Source of the DNA: RHKX01 sp046330415
GTDB lineage: Bacteria > Actinomycetota > Thermoleophilia > Solirubrobacterales > 70-9
Direction of reading: 5' to 3'
Assembly (NCBI GenBank): GCA_046330415.1
Contig: JAXLSW010000011.1
Location: forward strand, 62,001-126,000
Length of the DNA stretch: 64,000 nt
Made by a program: the position numbers and the translations under genes. A model generated the notes under the pieces. That model saw nothing but the letters and a program-made list of their open reading frames with translations, ran no database searches and was not told the DNA's origin. Of this stretch, positions 16,541 through 24,976 are shown piece after piece; position 1 is the first letter of the stretch, and each line of letters starts with the position of its first letter.

Positions 16541-17374
16541 ATGCGCGTCGCCGCTGCACAGCTCAACTCGACCGCCGACACCGGCGCCAATCTGGCGGCC
16601 GCGGAGCGCGTCGTGCGCGCCGCCGCGGCCGAGGGCGCCGAGCTCGTCGTCCTGCCCGAGAAGTGGAGCCTCCTCGGAGACGCCGACACCCTGCGCGAGC
16701 TCGCCGAGCCGCTCGACGGTCCCGCGATCAGCGCCGCCCGTGCCTGGGCGCGTGAGCTCGGCATCCACCTCGTCGCCGGCAGCGTCGCCGAGCGGGTGGC
16801 GGGGCATGAGCTGCTCTCCAACACCTCGCTGCTGATCGATCCCGAGGGGCAGATCGCCGCGACCTACCGCAAGGTCCACATGTTCGACGTCGACGTCGAC
16901 GGCGTCAGCTACCGCGAATCCGATGCCGAGGCGCCGGGCGAGGAGGTCGTCACGGCTCCCGCCGGCGAGCTCGAGCTGGGCCTGAGCGTCTGCTACGACC
17001 TCCGCTTCCCCGAGCTCTATCGGGTGATGGCGCTGCGCGGCGCCACCGCGGTCACCGTCCCGGCCGCCTTCACCGCCTTCACCGGGCGTGACCACTGGGA
17101 GGTGCTGCTGCGCGCCCGCGCGATCGAAAACCAGCTCTTCGTCATCGCCGCCGGGCAGTTCGGCGAGGCTCCGCCTCACTTCAGCTCCTGGGGACACTCG
17201 ATGCTCGTCGACCCCTGGGGCCGCATCCTCGACCAGCTTCCCGACGGCGAGGGCCACGCCATCGCCGACCTCGACCTCACCGAGCTCGAGTCGGTCCGCG
17301 AGCGCATCCCGTCGCTGGCCAACCGCCGCCCCGGCGCTTACGAGTGGCCCGAGGGGGTGAGCGTCGGTGCCTGA
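16541..17374 (+). CDS. nitrilase-superfamily amidohydrolase (Nit/omega-amidase-like)
   Basis: Carbon-nitrogen hydrolase of 277 residues. The catalytic triad is visible: Glu in LVVLPEKW (about residue 41), Lys in ATYRKVHMFDVD (about 110) and Cys in LSVCYDLRFPELYR (about 147). The DLRFPELYR context and length resemble Nit1/Nit2-type enzymes (deaminated glutathione or alpha-ketoglutaramate amidases) rather than true nitrilases. ATG at 16541 has AAGGAG about 8 nt upstream. It overlaps the TetR gene by 8 nt and follows a palindromic operator, so expression is probably controlled by that repressor. The substrate remains an inference. Confidence 0.88.
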   Translation: MRVAAAQLNSTADTGANLAAAERVVRAAAAEGAELVVLPEKWSLLGDADTLRELAEPLDGPAISAARAWARELGIHLVAGSVAERVAGHELLSNTSLLIDPEGQIAATYRKVHMFDVDVDGVSYRESDAEAPGEEVVTAPAGELELGLSVCYDLRFPELYRVMALRGATAVTVPAAFTAFTGRDHWEVLLRARAIENQLFVIAAGQFGEAPPHFSSWGHSMLVDPWGRILDQLPDGEGHAIADLDLTELESVRERIPSLANRRPGAYEWPEGVSVGA

Positions 17375-17981
17375 GGCCAAGGCTCCCGCCGTCGACAAGC
17401 GCCGCGCGATCCTCGAGGCCGCGATCCGCGTCTTCGCGCGGCAGGGCTACCACGCCACGCGCGTCTCCGACATCGCCGACGAGGCGGGGGTCGCCTACGG
17501 GCTCGTCTACCACTACTTCCGCTCCAAGGAGGCGGTGATGACCGAGCTCTTCACCGAGCGCTGGTCGCTGCTGCTGGCCGCGAGCGACTCCCTCTACGAG
17601 CGCGACATCCCCGCCCGCGAGAAGCTCGACGGGATCGCCGGTTTCATCATCGACTCCTACAAGCACGACCCCGAGCTGATGAAGGTGATCATCATCGAGG
17701 TCACCAGGGCTGCGAACTCCTTCGGTGCCACCCACCTGCCCGAGATCCGGCGCGCCTACGACGTCGTCGCCAAGATCGTCAGGGACGCGCAGGGCGAGGG
17801 TCTCTACCGCGCCGAGGTCGATCCCGACTTCGTCGCGATGTGGTTCTACGGAGCGATCGAGCAGCTTCTCTCCGGATGGGTCTTCGGGCTCATGCCCGCG
17901 ACCGATGAGGAGTTCGACCGCGCCCGGGCGATGGTCGTCGAGACGCTGTGCCTGGGGCTCGAGCGCCGCGATCGCGGCTGA
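17367..17981 (+). CDS. TetR/AcrR-family transcriptional regulator
   Basis: One-component regulator of 204 residues. The N-terminal HTH (about 12-58) has RRAILEAAIRVFARQGYHAT and VAYGLVYHYFRSKEAV, typical of TetR proteins of the FadR-like group. The C-terminal ligand domain is helical. GTG at 17367 overlaps the end of the amidase gene, so the two are translationally coupled. The likely target is the GATTGAC-TG-GTCAATC palindrome at 16474. Effector unknown; an acyl-CoA is possible from the family resemblance only. Confidence 0.92.
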   Translation: MPEAKAPAVDKRRAILEAAIRVFARQGYHATRVSDIADEAGVAYGLVYHYFRSKEAVMTELFTERWSLLLAASDSLYERDIPAREKLDGIAGFIIDSYKHDPELMKVIIIEVTRAANSFGATHLPEIRRAYDVVAKIVRDAQGEGLYRAEVDPDFVAMWFYGAIEQLLSGWVFGLMPATDEEFDRARAMVVETLCLGLERRDRG

Positions 17982-18057
17982 GAAACCTCCTGCAACCGGC
18001 GGCCGGTAGTCTCGCCCTCCCCGGTTAGCGACTCCCCGGGCGGGAATTGGAAGTGCG

Positions 18058-18192
18058 ATGAGCAACGAGATGACGAAGCGACTGGTCTGGTCCGGGCTCC
18101 TTGCAGCCTCCGGAGCCCTTGCCAGCATCGTCGCCGCCCGCCTGGCGGCGATCCTCTACCGCCGCATCTACGGCGAGGACCCGCCGGAGTGA
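18058..18192 (+). CDS. 44-residue small membrane protein
   Basis: Short frame starting ATG at 18058 with a basic N-terminus (MSNEMTKRLVW) followed by one transmembrane helix (about 10-33) and an acidic tail ending GEDPPE. It is followed 13 bp later by the holin-like protein and then DUF3618, an arrangement I have seen in actinobacterial cell-envelope clusters. Supported by position, hydrophobic profile and lack of an alternative use of the interval. Function unknown. Confidence 0.6.
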   Translation: MSNEMTKRLVWSGLLAASGALASIVAARLAAILYRRIYGEDPPE

Positions 18193-18205
18193 TGGGGAGC
18201 GCGAA

Positions 18206-18661
18206 GTGACGGGCACCCCCGTCGGATCGGCGCCGCCGCAGCCACCGACGACCCCGCGTTCGCCGCAGGGCGATCGCAAGGTCGGCGAGCTGGTCATCGA
18301 CGTCACCGAGCGCGTCAGCATCCTCGTCCGCGAGGAGATCGCGCTCGCCAAGGCGGAGCTGACCGAGAAGGTCACCGACATCGGCCGTGGCGCGGTCGTC
18401 GGGATCGCCGCCGGAGTCTTCGTGCTGATGGCGCTGGCGATGATCATGCACGCGGTCGCCTGGGGGATCAACGACCTGCTGAACGTCGAGTCCGCGGTCT
18501 GGGCCGGCTTCCTGATCGAGGCCGTCCTGCTGCTGATCATCGCCGCCGCCGCCGGCTTCTTCGCCTACAAGAGCGTCAAGAAGGGAACCCCGCCGATGCC
18601 CGAGATGGCCATCGAGGAGGTCAAGGAGACCAAGTCGACCCTCGGGGGTGAAGGCAAGTGA
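18206..18661 (+). CDS. phage-holin-family-III-like membrane protein (DUF1469 type)
   Basis: A 151-residue protein with a Pro/Thr-rich N-terminus, an amphipathic segment containing VREEIALAKAELTEK (the conserved motif of the Phage_holin_3_6/DUF1469 family), and two transmembrane helices at about 65-90 and 100-122. GTG at 18206 follows GGGGAG at a good distance; frames starting further upstream overlap the small protein. It overlaps the DUF3618 gene by 4 nt. Despite the family name, nothing nearby suggests a prophage; these proteins are chromosomal envelope proteins in actinobacteria. Confidence 0.8.
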   Translation: MTGTPVGSAPPQPPTTPRSPQGDRKVGELVIDVTERVSILVREEIALAKAELTEKVTDIGRGAVVGIAAGVFVLMALAMIMHAVAWGINDLLNVESAVWAGFLIEAVLLLIIAAAAGFFAYKSVKKGTPPMPEMAIEEVKETKSTLGGEGK

Positions 18662-18915
18662 GCGGCACACCGTCCTCGCCCGCTCCGCGCCCAGGCGCTC
18701 CCGGCCGCACGGCCGCCGAGATCCGCCGCGACATCGACATGCAGCAGGCCGAGCTGGCCAGCTCCGTGGGCGAGCTCAGGGTCAAGGTCAACGAGCTGAC
18801 CGACTGGCGCGGCCAGCTCGAGGCGCATCGCGAGCAGATCATCCGCGGCGCCGCGATCGCCGGCTTCGTGGTCGGTGGGCTCGTAGCCTTCCGCGCCCTG
18901 CGCCGCAGGCGCTGA
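18658..18915 (+). CDS. DUF3618 family protein
   Basis: An 85-residue protein. The motif AAEIRRDIDMQQAELASSV (about residues 19-37) is the DUF3618 signature (ExxRxDIxxTRxxL type), followed by a likely transmembrane helix (about 63-80) and a terminal arginine cluster. GTG start overlaps the previous stop (GTGA). Families with this domain commonly sit after holin-like membrane proteins; the molecular role is unknown. Confidence 0.8.
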   Translation: MSGTPSSPAPRPGAPGRTAAEIRRDIDMQQAELASSVGELRVKVNELTDWRGQLEAHREQIIRGAAIAGFVVGGLVAFRALRRRR

Positions 18916-19017
18916 CGGGCCCGGAGGGCGCGTGGCGGCGTCATCTCGTCGGCTCACGGCCGAACATGGCCGCATCGCCTCCTGCGTCCTTGCCACGCAC
19001 CCTCCGGACCTCGTCAG
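18912..19017. terminator. long inverted repeat between convergent genes
   Basis: Arms pair as CTGACG/CGTCAG, CCGGAGGG/CCCTCCGG and GCGTGGC/GCCACGC with small internal loops, about 21 pairs in all. The 55-bp interior adds GGCG/CGCC and CGGCC/GGCCG. It fills the gap between the convergent DUF3618 and DegV genes and could terminate both transcripts or form a cruciform. Confidence 0.6.
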
Positions 19018-19039
19018 TGAGTGACGGGCGGAGCGCGAG

Positions 19040-19915
19040 CTAGCGCAGGTACTCGGACGGCAGCCCGCCGACGCCGAGCAGCCCGGGCCCCGTGTGGGCG
19101 CCGATGACGGGGCCGATCTCGGAGACGAACAGGGGGTCGGTGCCCATCACCTCGCGGCAGCGCTCGACGAGGCGCTGCGCGTTCTCAGGGTCTTGGATGT
19201 GCTGGACGACCCAGGCGTCCCGGCCGGCCTCCTTGAGCTCCTCGGAGTACTTGACCAAGCGCTCGAAGACCCGCCGCCGCGTGCGCACCCGTTCGACCGG
19301 GGTGATCTCCTCCTCGAGCGTCAGGATCGGCTTGATCTGCAGCGCCGATCCGAGCCAGGCGCGAGCGGCGCCGATGCGGCCGCCGCGGCGCAGATACTCG
19401 AGCGTGTCGATCGCGAACCACATCCGCAGCTGCTCGCGGGCGGGCGTGAGCATCGAGACGATCTCCTCGGCCCCCTCGCCGCGCTCGGCGGCAGCGGCCG
19501 CGGCGAGCGTGAGGATGCCCATTCCGCCGCAGCCGGTGCGGCTGTCGACGACGTGGATCCGTTCGCCGCCACTGCCGTCGTCCACGAGCTGCTGGCGTGC
19601 GGCAAGCGCCGATTCGTAGGTGCCGGAGATGCCGGCGGAGAGGTGGATCGAGACGACCTCCCTGCCCGCCTCGAGCAGCGGCGAGTAGATCGCGATGAAG
19701 TCGCCGACCGAGGGCTGGGAGGTGGTCGCCCCCTCCTCGCTGGCCCGCAGCCGCTCGAAGAACGTCGAGTAGTCGCCGATCTCCATCTCGCGGCGTTGCT
19801 CGCCGCCGATCGAGACGTAGAGGCTGATTCGATCGATCCCCCGGGCGGCGATCAGCTCGTCGGGCAGGTAGGCGGTCGTGTCGCACACGATCGCCGTTCT
19901 CTCGGCAGGGCTCAC
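19040..19915 (-). CDS. DegV family fatty-acid-binding protein
   Basis: A 291-residue DegV protein. In firmicutes such proteins (FakB) bind a fatty acid and present it to FakA kinase. Visible motifs are IVCDTTAYLP at the N-terminus, TTSQPS (about residue 75), and the HLSAGISGTYESA lipid-headgroup segment (about 105-117), then EYLRRGGRIG. ATG at 19915. Divergent from the epimerase gene with a 70-bp intergenic region. No FakA-like kinase is in the window, so the physiological partner is unknown. Confidence 0.9.
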   Translation of the reverse strand: MSPAERTAIVCDTTAYLPDELIAARGIDRISLYVSIGGEQRREMEIGDYSTFFERLRASEEGATTSQPSVGDFIAIYSPLLEAGREVVSIHLSAGISGTYESALAARQQLVDDGSGGERIHVVDSRTGCGGMGILTLAAAAAAERGEGAEEIVSMLTPAREQLRMWFAIDTLEYLRRGGRIGAARAWLGSALQIKPILTLEEEITPVERVRTRRRVFERLVKYSEELKEAGRDAWVVQHIQDPENAQRLVERCREVMGTDPLFVSEIGPVIGAHTGPGLLGVGGLPSEYLR

Positions 19916-19985
19916 CCGCTCGTTGTATCACTCCGTCGTCCACCCGCTTGGGGCGCCCCGAAGCGGCGTCACTACCATCAGCCGC

Positions 19986-21044
19986 GTGTCGACGACCCTC
20001 ATCACCGGCTCGACCGGCTTCATCGGCTCGCACCTCGCGCGAGCCGTCGTTCGGCGCGGCGACACGCTGCGGGTCCTGATCCGGACCGCGACCGACGACG
20101 CCGTCCTCTCCGGGATCGAGTTCGAGCGCATCAACGGCGACGTCACCGACCGCCGCGCCGTCCGCAGGGCCATGGAGGGCGCCGACCGAGTCTTCCACGT
20201 CGCCGGGATGACGTCGATGCGGGCGAGCGACGCGGATCGCGTCTTCGATGTCAACCAGGGCGGGACGCGGATCATGGCCGAGGAGGCGCTGGCCGCGGGC
20301 GTCGAGCGTTTCGTCCACACCTCGTCGGTGGCCGCGATCGGCCCGGCGCCGACCGGCGGGCGCGCCGACGAGACGCAGCCGTTCACCGCCGGATCGCTCG
20401 GAATCGCGTACATGAACTCCAAGCACGAGGCCGAGGCCGAGGTCCTGCGGGCGGCCGCCCGCGGGCTCGACGCGGTCATCGTCAACCCGACTTTCGTGCT
20501 CGGCCCCGGCGGCGGCCACGCCAGCTCGATGGGGTTGATCAGGCGCTTCCTGCTGCGGCGGATCCCCGCCTACGTCGACGGCGGCCTCAACATCGTCGAC
20601 GTGCGCGACGTCGCCGACGGGCATCTACTCGCGGACGCGAAGGGGGAGACCGGTGAGCGCTACATCCTCGGCGGCCGCAACTTCACCCTCCAGCGGCTCT
20701 TCGCCGACCTCTCGCGGATGTCGGGCGTCCCGGCGCCGCAGCTGAAGCTGCCCGCGCAGGTGGCGGCAGCGGGCGCCCGCGTCTCGGAGCAGCTCGGGTT
20801 GCCGCTCGGGCTCGCGGTCGACGAGACGCGATCGGCAGCCCTCTGGTGGACCTACAGCTCGGCGAGGGCCAAGCGCGAGCTCGGCTTCACGCCGCGGCCC
20901 CACGAGGAGACCCTCGAGGACGCCCTCGACGAGGTGACCGAGCAACTCGGCGACCGCGTCGGCGGCGACCCCGGTGCGGCCGACTCGGCCCTCAGTCTCG
21001 CCGGCCGCATCTCGCGGCTGGCGGGGAGGATCCCGCGCCCGTGA
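19986..21044 (+). CDS. NAD-dependent epimerase/dehydratase (HpnA-like)
   Basis: Extended short-chain dehydrogenase of 352 residues. The Rossmann motif TGSTGFIGSH lies at the N-terminus, the catalytic Ser region is HTSSVAAIG, and the YxxxK pair is YMNSK. Downstream VNPTFVLGPGGGH and AYVDGGLNIVDVRDVADGHLLA, and GERYILGGRN, closely resemble hopanoid-associated sugar epimerases (HpnA). GTG at 19986 is preferred because the fold begins immediately after it; longer in-frame extensions would overlap the divergent degV start. The next gene overlaps its stop, indicating an operon. The actual substrate is unproven. Confidence 0.87.
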   Translation: MSTTLITGSTGFIGSHLARAVVRRGDTLRVLIRTATDDAVLSGIEFERINGDVTDRRAVRRAMEGADRVFHVAGMTSMRASDADRVFDVNQGGTRIMAEEALAAGVERFVHTSSVAAIGPAPTGGRADETQPFTAGSLGIAYMNSKHEAEAEVLRAAARGLDAVIVNPTFVLGPGGGHASSMGLIRRFLLRRIPAYVDGGLNIVDVRDVADGHLLADAKGETGERYILGGRNFTLQRLFADLSRMSGVPAPQLKLPAQVAAAGARVSEQLGLPLGLAVDETRSAALWWTYSSARAKRELGFTPRPHEETLEDALDEVTEQLGDRVGGDPGAADSALSLAGRISRLAGRIPRP

Positions 21045-21331
21045 GCGACGGGAAGCCGCCGGCGTCGATCCTGCTGCTGCGCTGCCCTACCCCGACGAAC
21101 TTCCTCTGCCCGTGCGGCGCCGTCGAGCGGCGTCTGCGCGGCCTCGAGATCGAGCACCGCACCGAGCGTGTCCCCTATCGGCGTGGGGATTCCCGCCCCG
21201 AGGTGATGGAGCTGACGGGGCAGACCCGAGTCCCGGTGCTGGTCGACGGCGACGAGGTGATCCACGACTCCAAGCGCATCCTCGAGTACCTCGAGTGGCG
21301 CTTCGGCGACGATGCCGGCGAGGAGGAGTGA
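21041..21331 (+). CDS. glutaredoxin/GST N-terminal-fold protein
   Basis: A 96-residue single thioredoxin-fold domain. SILLLRCPTPTNFLCPCGAVERRL places cysteines near the usual redox site, and TRVPVLVDGDEVIHDSKRILEYLEWRF is the cis-Pro and glutathione-binding segment of GST N-terminal domains. GTG at 21041 overlaps the epimerase stop. No GST C-terminal domain is fused. It probably acts as a glutaredoxin-like or thiol-transfer protein; since actinobacteria often lack glutathione, the thiol partner is uncertain. Confidence 0.75.
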   Translation: MSDGKPPASILLLRCPTPTNFLCPCGAVERRLRGLEIEHRTERVPYRRGDSRPEVMELTGQTRVPVLVDGDEVIHDSKRILEYLEWRFGDDAGEEE

Positions 21332-21364
21332 GCCCCGCCGGGTGGGGCTATACTTTCTGAAGTC

Positions 21365-21736
21365 ATGGAGACACCTGAGTCAGCGATCAAGATCAGCGAC
21401 GTCGCCGCCGAGAAGCTCAAGGAGCTGCTCGCGAGCCAGGAGGAGCAGGATCAGGCCCTTCGTGTCGCCGTCCGTGGCGGCGGCTGCTCCGGCTTCCAGT
21501 ACGCCCTCGCGCTCGACAAGCGCAAGGAGGACGACCACGTCTTCGAGCACAACGGCGTCTCCGTCCTCGTCGACAAGGTCTCGATGCAGTTCGTCTTCGG
21601 TTCCGAGGTCGACTACGTCGAGGGCCTGCAGGGCGCCGGCTTCGCTGTCAACAACCCGAACGTCGTCGCCGCCTGCGGCTGCGGTTCGAGCTTCCAGGTC
21701 AAGGAAGACTCACCGGCAGCCGGCGCCACCGCCTAG
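21365..21736 (+). CDS. A-type iron-sulfur carrier (ErpA/IscA family)
   Basis: Protein of 123 residues that carries assembled Fe-S clusters to apo-proteins. The HesB domain has the three conserved cysteines: one in RGGGCSGFQYAL (about residue 41) and two in ACGCGSSF (about 107-109). Length and the C-terminal CGCGxSF agree with ErpA. ATG at 21365. Its stop is only 6 bp from the stop of the convergent CGFS glutaredoxin gene, a partner in Fe-S trafficking, and BolA lies 4 kb away. Confidence 0.93.
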   Translation: METPESAIKISDVAAEKLKELLASQEEQDQALRVAVRGGGCSGFQYALALDKRKEDDHVFEHNGVSVLVDKVSMQFVFGSEVDYVEGLQGAGFAVNNPNVVAACGCGSSFQVKEDSPAAGATA

Positions 21737-21742
21737 CGCGGC

Positions 21743-22153
21743 TTACGTCTCGATCTGCATCGGCGGCGACTGCGCCGGCAGGCCGGCCTCGGTCGCGTTC
21801 GCCGGCATCTGCTGCTCGGAGGCCTCCGGCTGGGGGACGCCGAGAGCCTCGGCGAGCTCGCCGCTCTCGAACATCTCCTCGACGATGTCGCAGCCGCCGA
21901 TGAGCTCGCCGTCGATGTAGACCTGCGGGAAGGTCTGCCAGTCGGAGATCTCGGTGGTGACCTCGCGCAGCGGCCCCATCACCGGGAGCACGTCGATCGC
22001 GCCGTACTCGACGCCCATCTGCTCGAGCACCGCCACGGTGCGCATCGAGAAGCCGCAGCGCGGCATGTCGGGCGTGCCCTTCATGAGCAGCAGCACCTTG
22101 TTGGCGGAGATCGCCTGCTCGAGCTGCTCGCGGAGCTCCGGGTTCGCTGCCAT
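21743..22153 (-). CDS. grxD: monothiol CGFS glutaredoxin (Grx4 type)
   Basis: Protein of 136 residues that binds a bridging [2Fe-2S] cluster and passes it on, often together with BolA. The active site is PRCGFSMRTV (CGFS, about residues 31-34 after the start), preceded by VLLLMKGTPD and followed by FPQVYIDGELIGGCDIV with the cis-Pro and glutathione-binding segment. ATG at 22153 has AGGAGG upstream, which excludes an in-frame extension. The C-terminal 30 residues beyond the domain are Pro/Ala/Gln-rich. Convergent with the A-type carrier gene. Confidence 0.93.
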   Translation of the reverse strand: MAANPELREQLEQAISANKVLLLMKGTPDMPRCGFSMRTVAVLEQMGVEYGAIDVLPVMGPLREVTTEISDWQTFPQVYIDGELIGGCDIVEEMFESGELAEALGVPQPEASEQQMPANATEAGLPAQSPPMQIET

Positions 22154-22213
22154 TTCGCCTGCCTCCTGGGAAGTCGTGGACGGGGTCGCCCCAGACAGGT
22201 TAGGCAATGGCGG

Positions 22214-24877
22214 TCACGGGACTTCGATCGGGGCGGGGCGACCGAAGAGATAGCCCTGGCCGCAATCGACGCCGAGGTCGCGCAGCGGTTCGATCAGGGC
22301 CGGGCTCTCGACGCCCTCGGCGACGGTCCTGATCCCGAGCCCGCGGGCGATGACGACGAGCGACTCGACGATCCGTGCGTCGGCGTTTGACTCGAGCATC
22401 CCGCGGACGAACTGCATGTCGATCTTGAGCTCGGTGAAGGGGAGGTGGCGCAGGTAGGTGAGCGAGCCGAAGCCGGTGCCGACGTCGTCGAGGGAGAGCC
22501 CGCAGCCGAGCGCCTGCACCCGCGAGGTGAAGTCGCGCAGGGACTCGATCGCGGGAGTGGCGGCGGTCTCGGTCAGCTCGAAGGTGAGCAGCGATGGGTC
22601 GGCGCCGCTCGTCTGCAAGGAGGCGGCGACCATCTCGGTCAGCGTGTGGTCGCCGATCGAGCCGGCGGAGATGTTGGCGCTGACCCGGCGCCCGGAGGCG
22701 ACGAGCTCGAGCGCCTGCTTGACGACCCAATGGTCGAGGCCGCGAATCAGCCCGAAGCGCTCCGCGGTGGGGACGAACTCCCCGGCCGTGATCGGGCGCT
22801 GCGTGACCGGATCGAGCATCCGCACCAGCAGCTCCTCGGTCCACGGCACGCCGGTCGCCATGTCGACGATCGGCTGTGAGTAGAGAACGAGTCGCTCCTC
22901 CTCGATCGCCTTGCGCACGTGCCCGACCCACTCGAGCCGACCCCGGTCCTCGCCGGTGAAGACGGTGGCCCGGTCGCGTCCGGCCGCCTTCGACTGGTGC
23001 AGGGCGATGTCGGCCGCGGTCAGCAGGTCGGCGGTGCTGACGCCCATGTCGCGCTCGACGAGGGCGATGCCGGCGCTCGCGGTCAGCGCCGCGGCCCCCG
23101 GGCGCGAGCGGACCGCACCCAGCAGAGCGCCGGCCATGTCGAGCGCCTGCGCCTCGCCGATCCCGGGCACGAGCAGCGCGAAGTCGTCGCCCTCGAGGCG
23201 GGCGAACACGTGGGAGGAGTCGATCTGCTCGGCGAGGATCGCGGCGACGTCAGCGATCATCCGGTCGCCGGTGCTGCGCCCGAGCGTGTCGTTGACGCGC
23301 TTGAGGTGGTCGATGTCGATGACGATCAGCGCGCCGCGGCCGGCCGGGAGGGTGCCGCCGGAGATCCGCGCGTCGGCCGCGGTCTCGAAGCCTCGGCGGT
23401 TGAGCAGGCCGGTCAGGTCGTCGTGGTCGGCGAGGTAGCGGAGTCGCTCCTCCGCGGCCTTCTGCTCGCTGATGTCGGCGATCAGGCCGTCGACGAGGAC
23501 GGCTCCACCCTCGTCCTGCTGGCCGATCGAGGCGCGGTCGCGCACCCAGATCATCTGCCCGTCTCGCCTGCGGAACCGGTACTCGACGTCGAGCGGCTCG
23601 CGTGCGGCCGCGCAGCGCATCTCCTCCGCGATCACCCACTCGGCGTCCTCGGGGTGGAGCCCCTTCTCCCAGATCGCCGGATCCGCGGTCCACTCCTCGA
23701 CCGTGTAGCCGAAGACCTCCTCGACCTGCGGAGAGATGAAGACCCAGCCACCGCCGGCGCCGAGGCCCGCCCGGTAGGTGATCGAGGGGAGCCGTTCGAT
23801 CAGGGTGCGCACTCGGCGTTCCGCCGCCTCGAGGGAATCGCTGACCCGCGTCCGCTCGATCGCAGCGCCGAGGAGCTGGCCCACGGACTCGAGCAGCGAG
23901 ATGTCGCTGAGCTCGAACCGGCGCAGCGCGTTGGAGCTGAGCACGAACGACCCGAAGGGGTTCTGCCCGCCCCCGATCCGGATCGACATCGCGCTCTGCA
24001 CGGCGCGGGTACAGGGCGGTTCGACCGGGCTGAAGCGTCCCTCGCGGCGGAAGTCCTCGACGACGAGCGCGCCCTGCCCGCGCAGGACCGTGTAGCCGGG
24101 CTGGCTCGAGGCGTCGAGCGGGATCCGGGCGGGAGCCGCGTCCTCGGGCCAGCCGGCGCTCGCGCGTAGATCGAGGGATCCCTCGCCCTCGGCGACCGCC
24201 CAGATCTCGCAGCGCGTCGGACCGAGTTCTTCGGCCGCGAGCGCGACGGCGCGGCGCAGGAGATCATCGAGCGGCAGGCCCTCGAGGGCGACCTGGCCGA
24301 GGTCGAGCACGGCGGAGCGCCGACGCGCGTCGGCGTGTAGCTCCCGCTCCCGCTCGCTGCGCTCGCTGGCGTCGCGGAGGTAGACGGCGAGGAGCGGGAA
24401 CTGGTCGCCGCCGAGCACCGCGGTCGTGATGTCGACGGGGATCTCGCGGCCATCCGAGCGGTGGGCGTTGAGCTCGATCTCACGCTGAGCGACCGCCGGG
24501 CCGGTGTCGCTGAGCTGGCGCTGCAGGACGCTGCGGACCGCCGCCTGCAGGTGCTCGGGGAAGACGAGAGAGGCGAGGTCGTTGCCGACGGCGGCCGTGC
24601 GGTCGATCCCGAACATGCGGGCGGCGGCGGGGTTCCAAGCGACGACGGTGCCCTCGGGGTCGAGGACGGCGATCCCGTCGGGTGCCCCTGCGATCAGGGC
24701 CGCGCCGGCGCCGTCGAGCTGCACCGCACCGCGGTCGCTGGAGCGCCGCTCGCCGGCGAGTCGCAGCAGGCCCTCCGCGCGCCTTGCGTGCTGATCTTCG
24801 AGTGAAGCCAATGGGTTCTCGGGAACTTTGGAGCTTGGGAACTTGGGATCGGACGAGGGACCCTCCCAGGGGCCCAC
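22214..24877 (-). CDS. PAS-GAF-PAS-GGDEF-EAL signalling protein
   Basis: Cytoplasmic c-di-GMP protein of up to 887 residues. Order: PAS (about 60-170), GAF (about 190-340), PAS with PAC (about 350-470), GGDEF (about 480-635), EAL (about 645-885). The GGDEF site reads RLEGDDFALL, a substitution likely to impair cyclase activity. The EAL domain begins TEELLVRM rather than EALxR but retains NIS, ELTET, DDVGTGFGS, the KID lysine, AEGVES and GQGYLFGRP, so phosphodiesterase activity is plausible. The start is uncertain: GTG 24877 gives an odd low-complexity N-terminus, and TTG 24811 is an alternative. The glutaredoxin gene follows 60 bp downstream. Confidence 0.9.
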   Translation of the reverse strand: MGPWEGPSSDPKFPSSKVPENPLASLEDQHARRAEGLLRLAGERRSSDRGAVQLDGAGAALIAGAPDGIAVLDPEGTVVAWNPAAARMFGIDRTAAVGNDLASLVFPEHLQAAVRSVLQRQLSDTGPAVAQREIELNAHRSDGREIPVDITTAVLGGDQFPLLAVYLRDASERSERERELHADARRRSAVLDLGQVALEGLPLDDLLRRAVALAAEELGPTRCEIWAVAEGEGSLDLRASAGWPEDAAPARIPLDASSQPGYTVLRGQGALVVEDFRREGRFSPVEPPCTRAVQSAMSIRIGGGQNPFGSFVLSSNALRRFELSDISLLESVGQLLGAAIERTRVSDSLEAAERRVRTLIERLPSITYRAGLGAGGGWVFISPQVEEVFGYTVEEWTADPAIWEKGLHPEDAEWVIAEEMRCAAAREPLDVEYRFRRRDGQMIWVRDRASIGQQDEGGAVLVDGLIADISEQKAAEERLRYLADHDDLTGLLNRRGFETAADARISGGTLPAGRGALIVIDIDHLKRVNDTLGRSTGDRMIADVAAILAEQIDSSHVFARLEGDDFALLVPGIGEAQALDMAGALLGAVRSRPGAAALTASAGIALVERDMGVSTADLLTAADIALHQSKAAGRDRATVFTGEDRGRLEWVGHVRKAIEEERLVLYSQPIVDMATGVPWTEELLVRMLDPVTQRPITAGEFVPTAERFGLIRGLDHWVVKQALELVASGRRVSANISAGSIGDHTLTEMVAASLQTSGADPSLLTFELTETAATPAIESLRDFTSRVQALGCGLSLDDVGTGFGSLTYLRHLPFTELKIDMQFVRGMLESNADARIVESLVVIARGLGIRTVAEGVESPALIEPLRDLGVDCGQGYLFGRPAPIEVP

Positions 24878-24976
24878 GGTCGCCCATCGACAGATGCCGC
24901 GCGGAGCCTTAGCCGTGCAAAGGGCCGCGCCCGTCCCGGTTTCGAGGTCGCCGGGCAGGACGCATCCGTTGTCCGC

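Noticed and set aside
18206..18661. Prophage remnant suggested by a holin-family protein
   Set aside because: No other phage genes or attachment sites are near; DUF1469-type proteins are ordinary chromosomal genes in actinobacteria.
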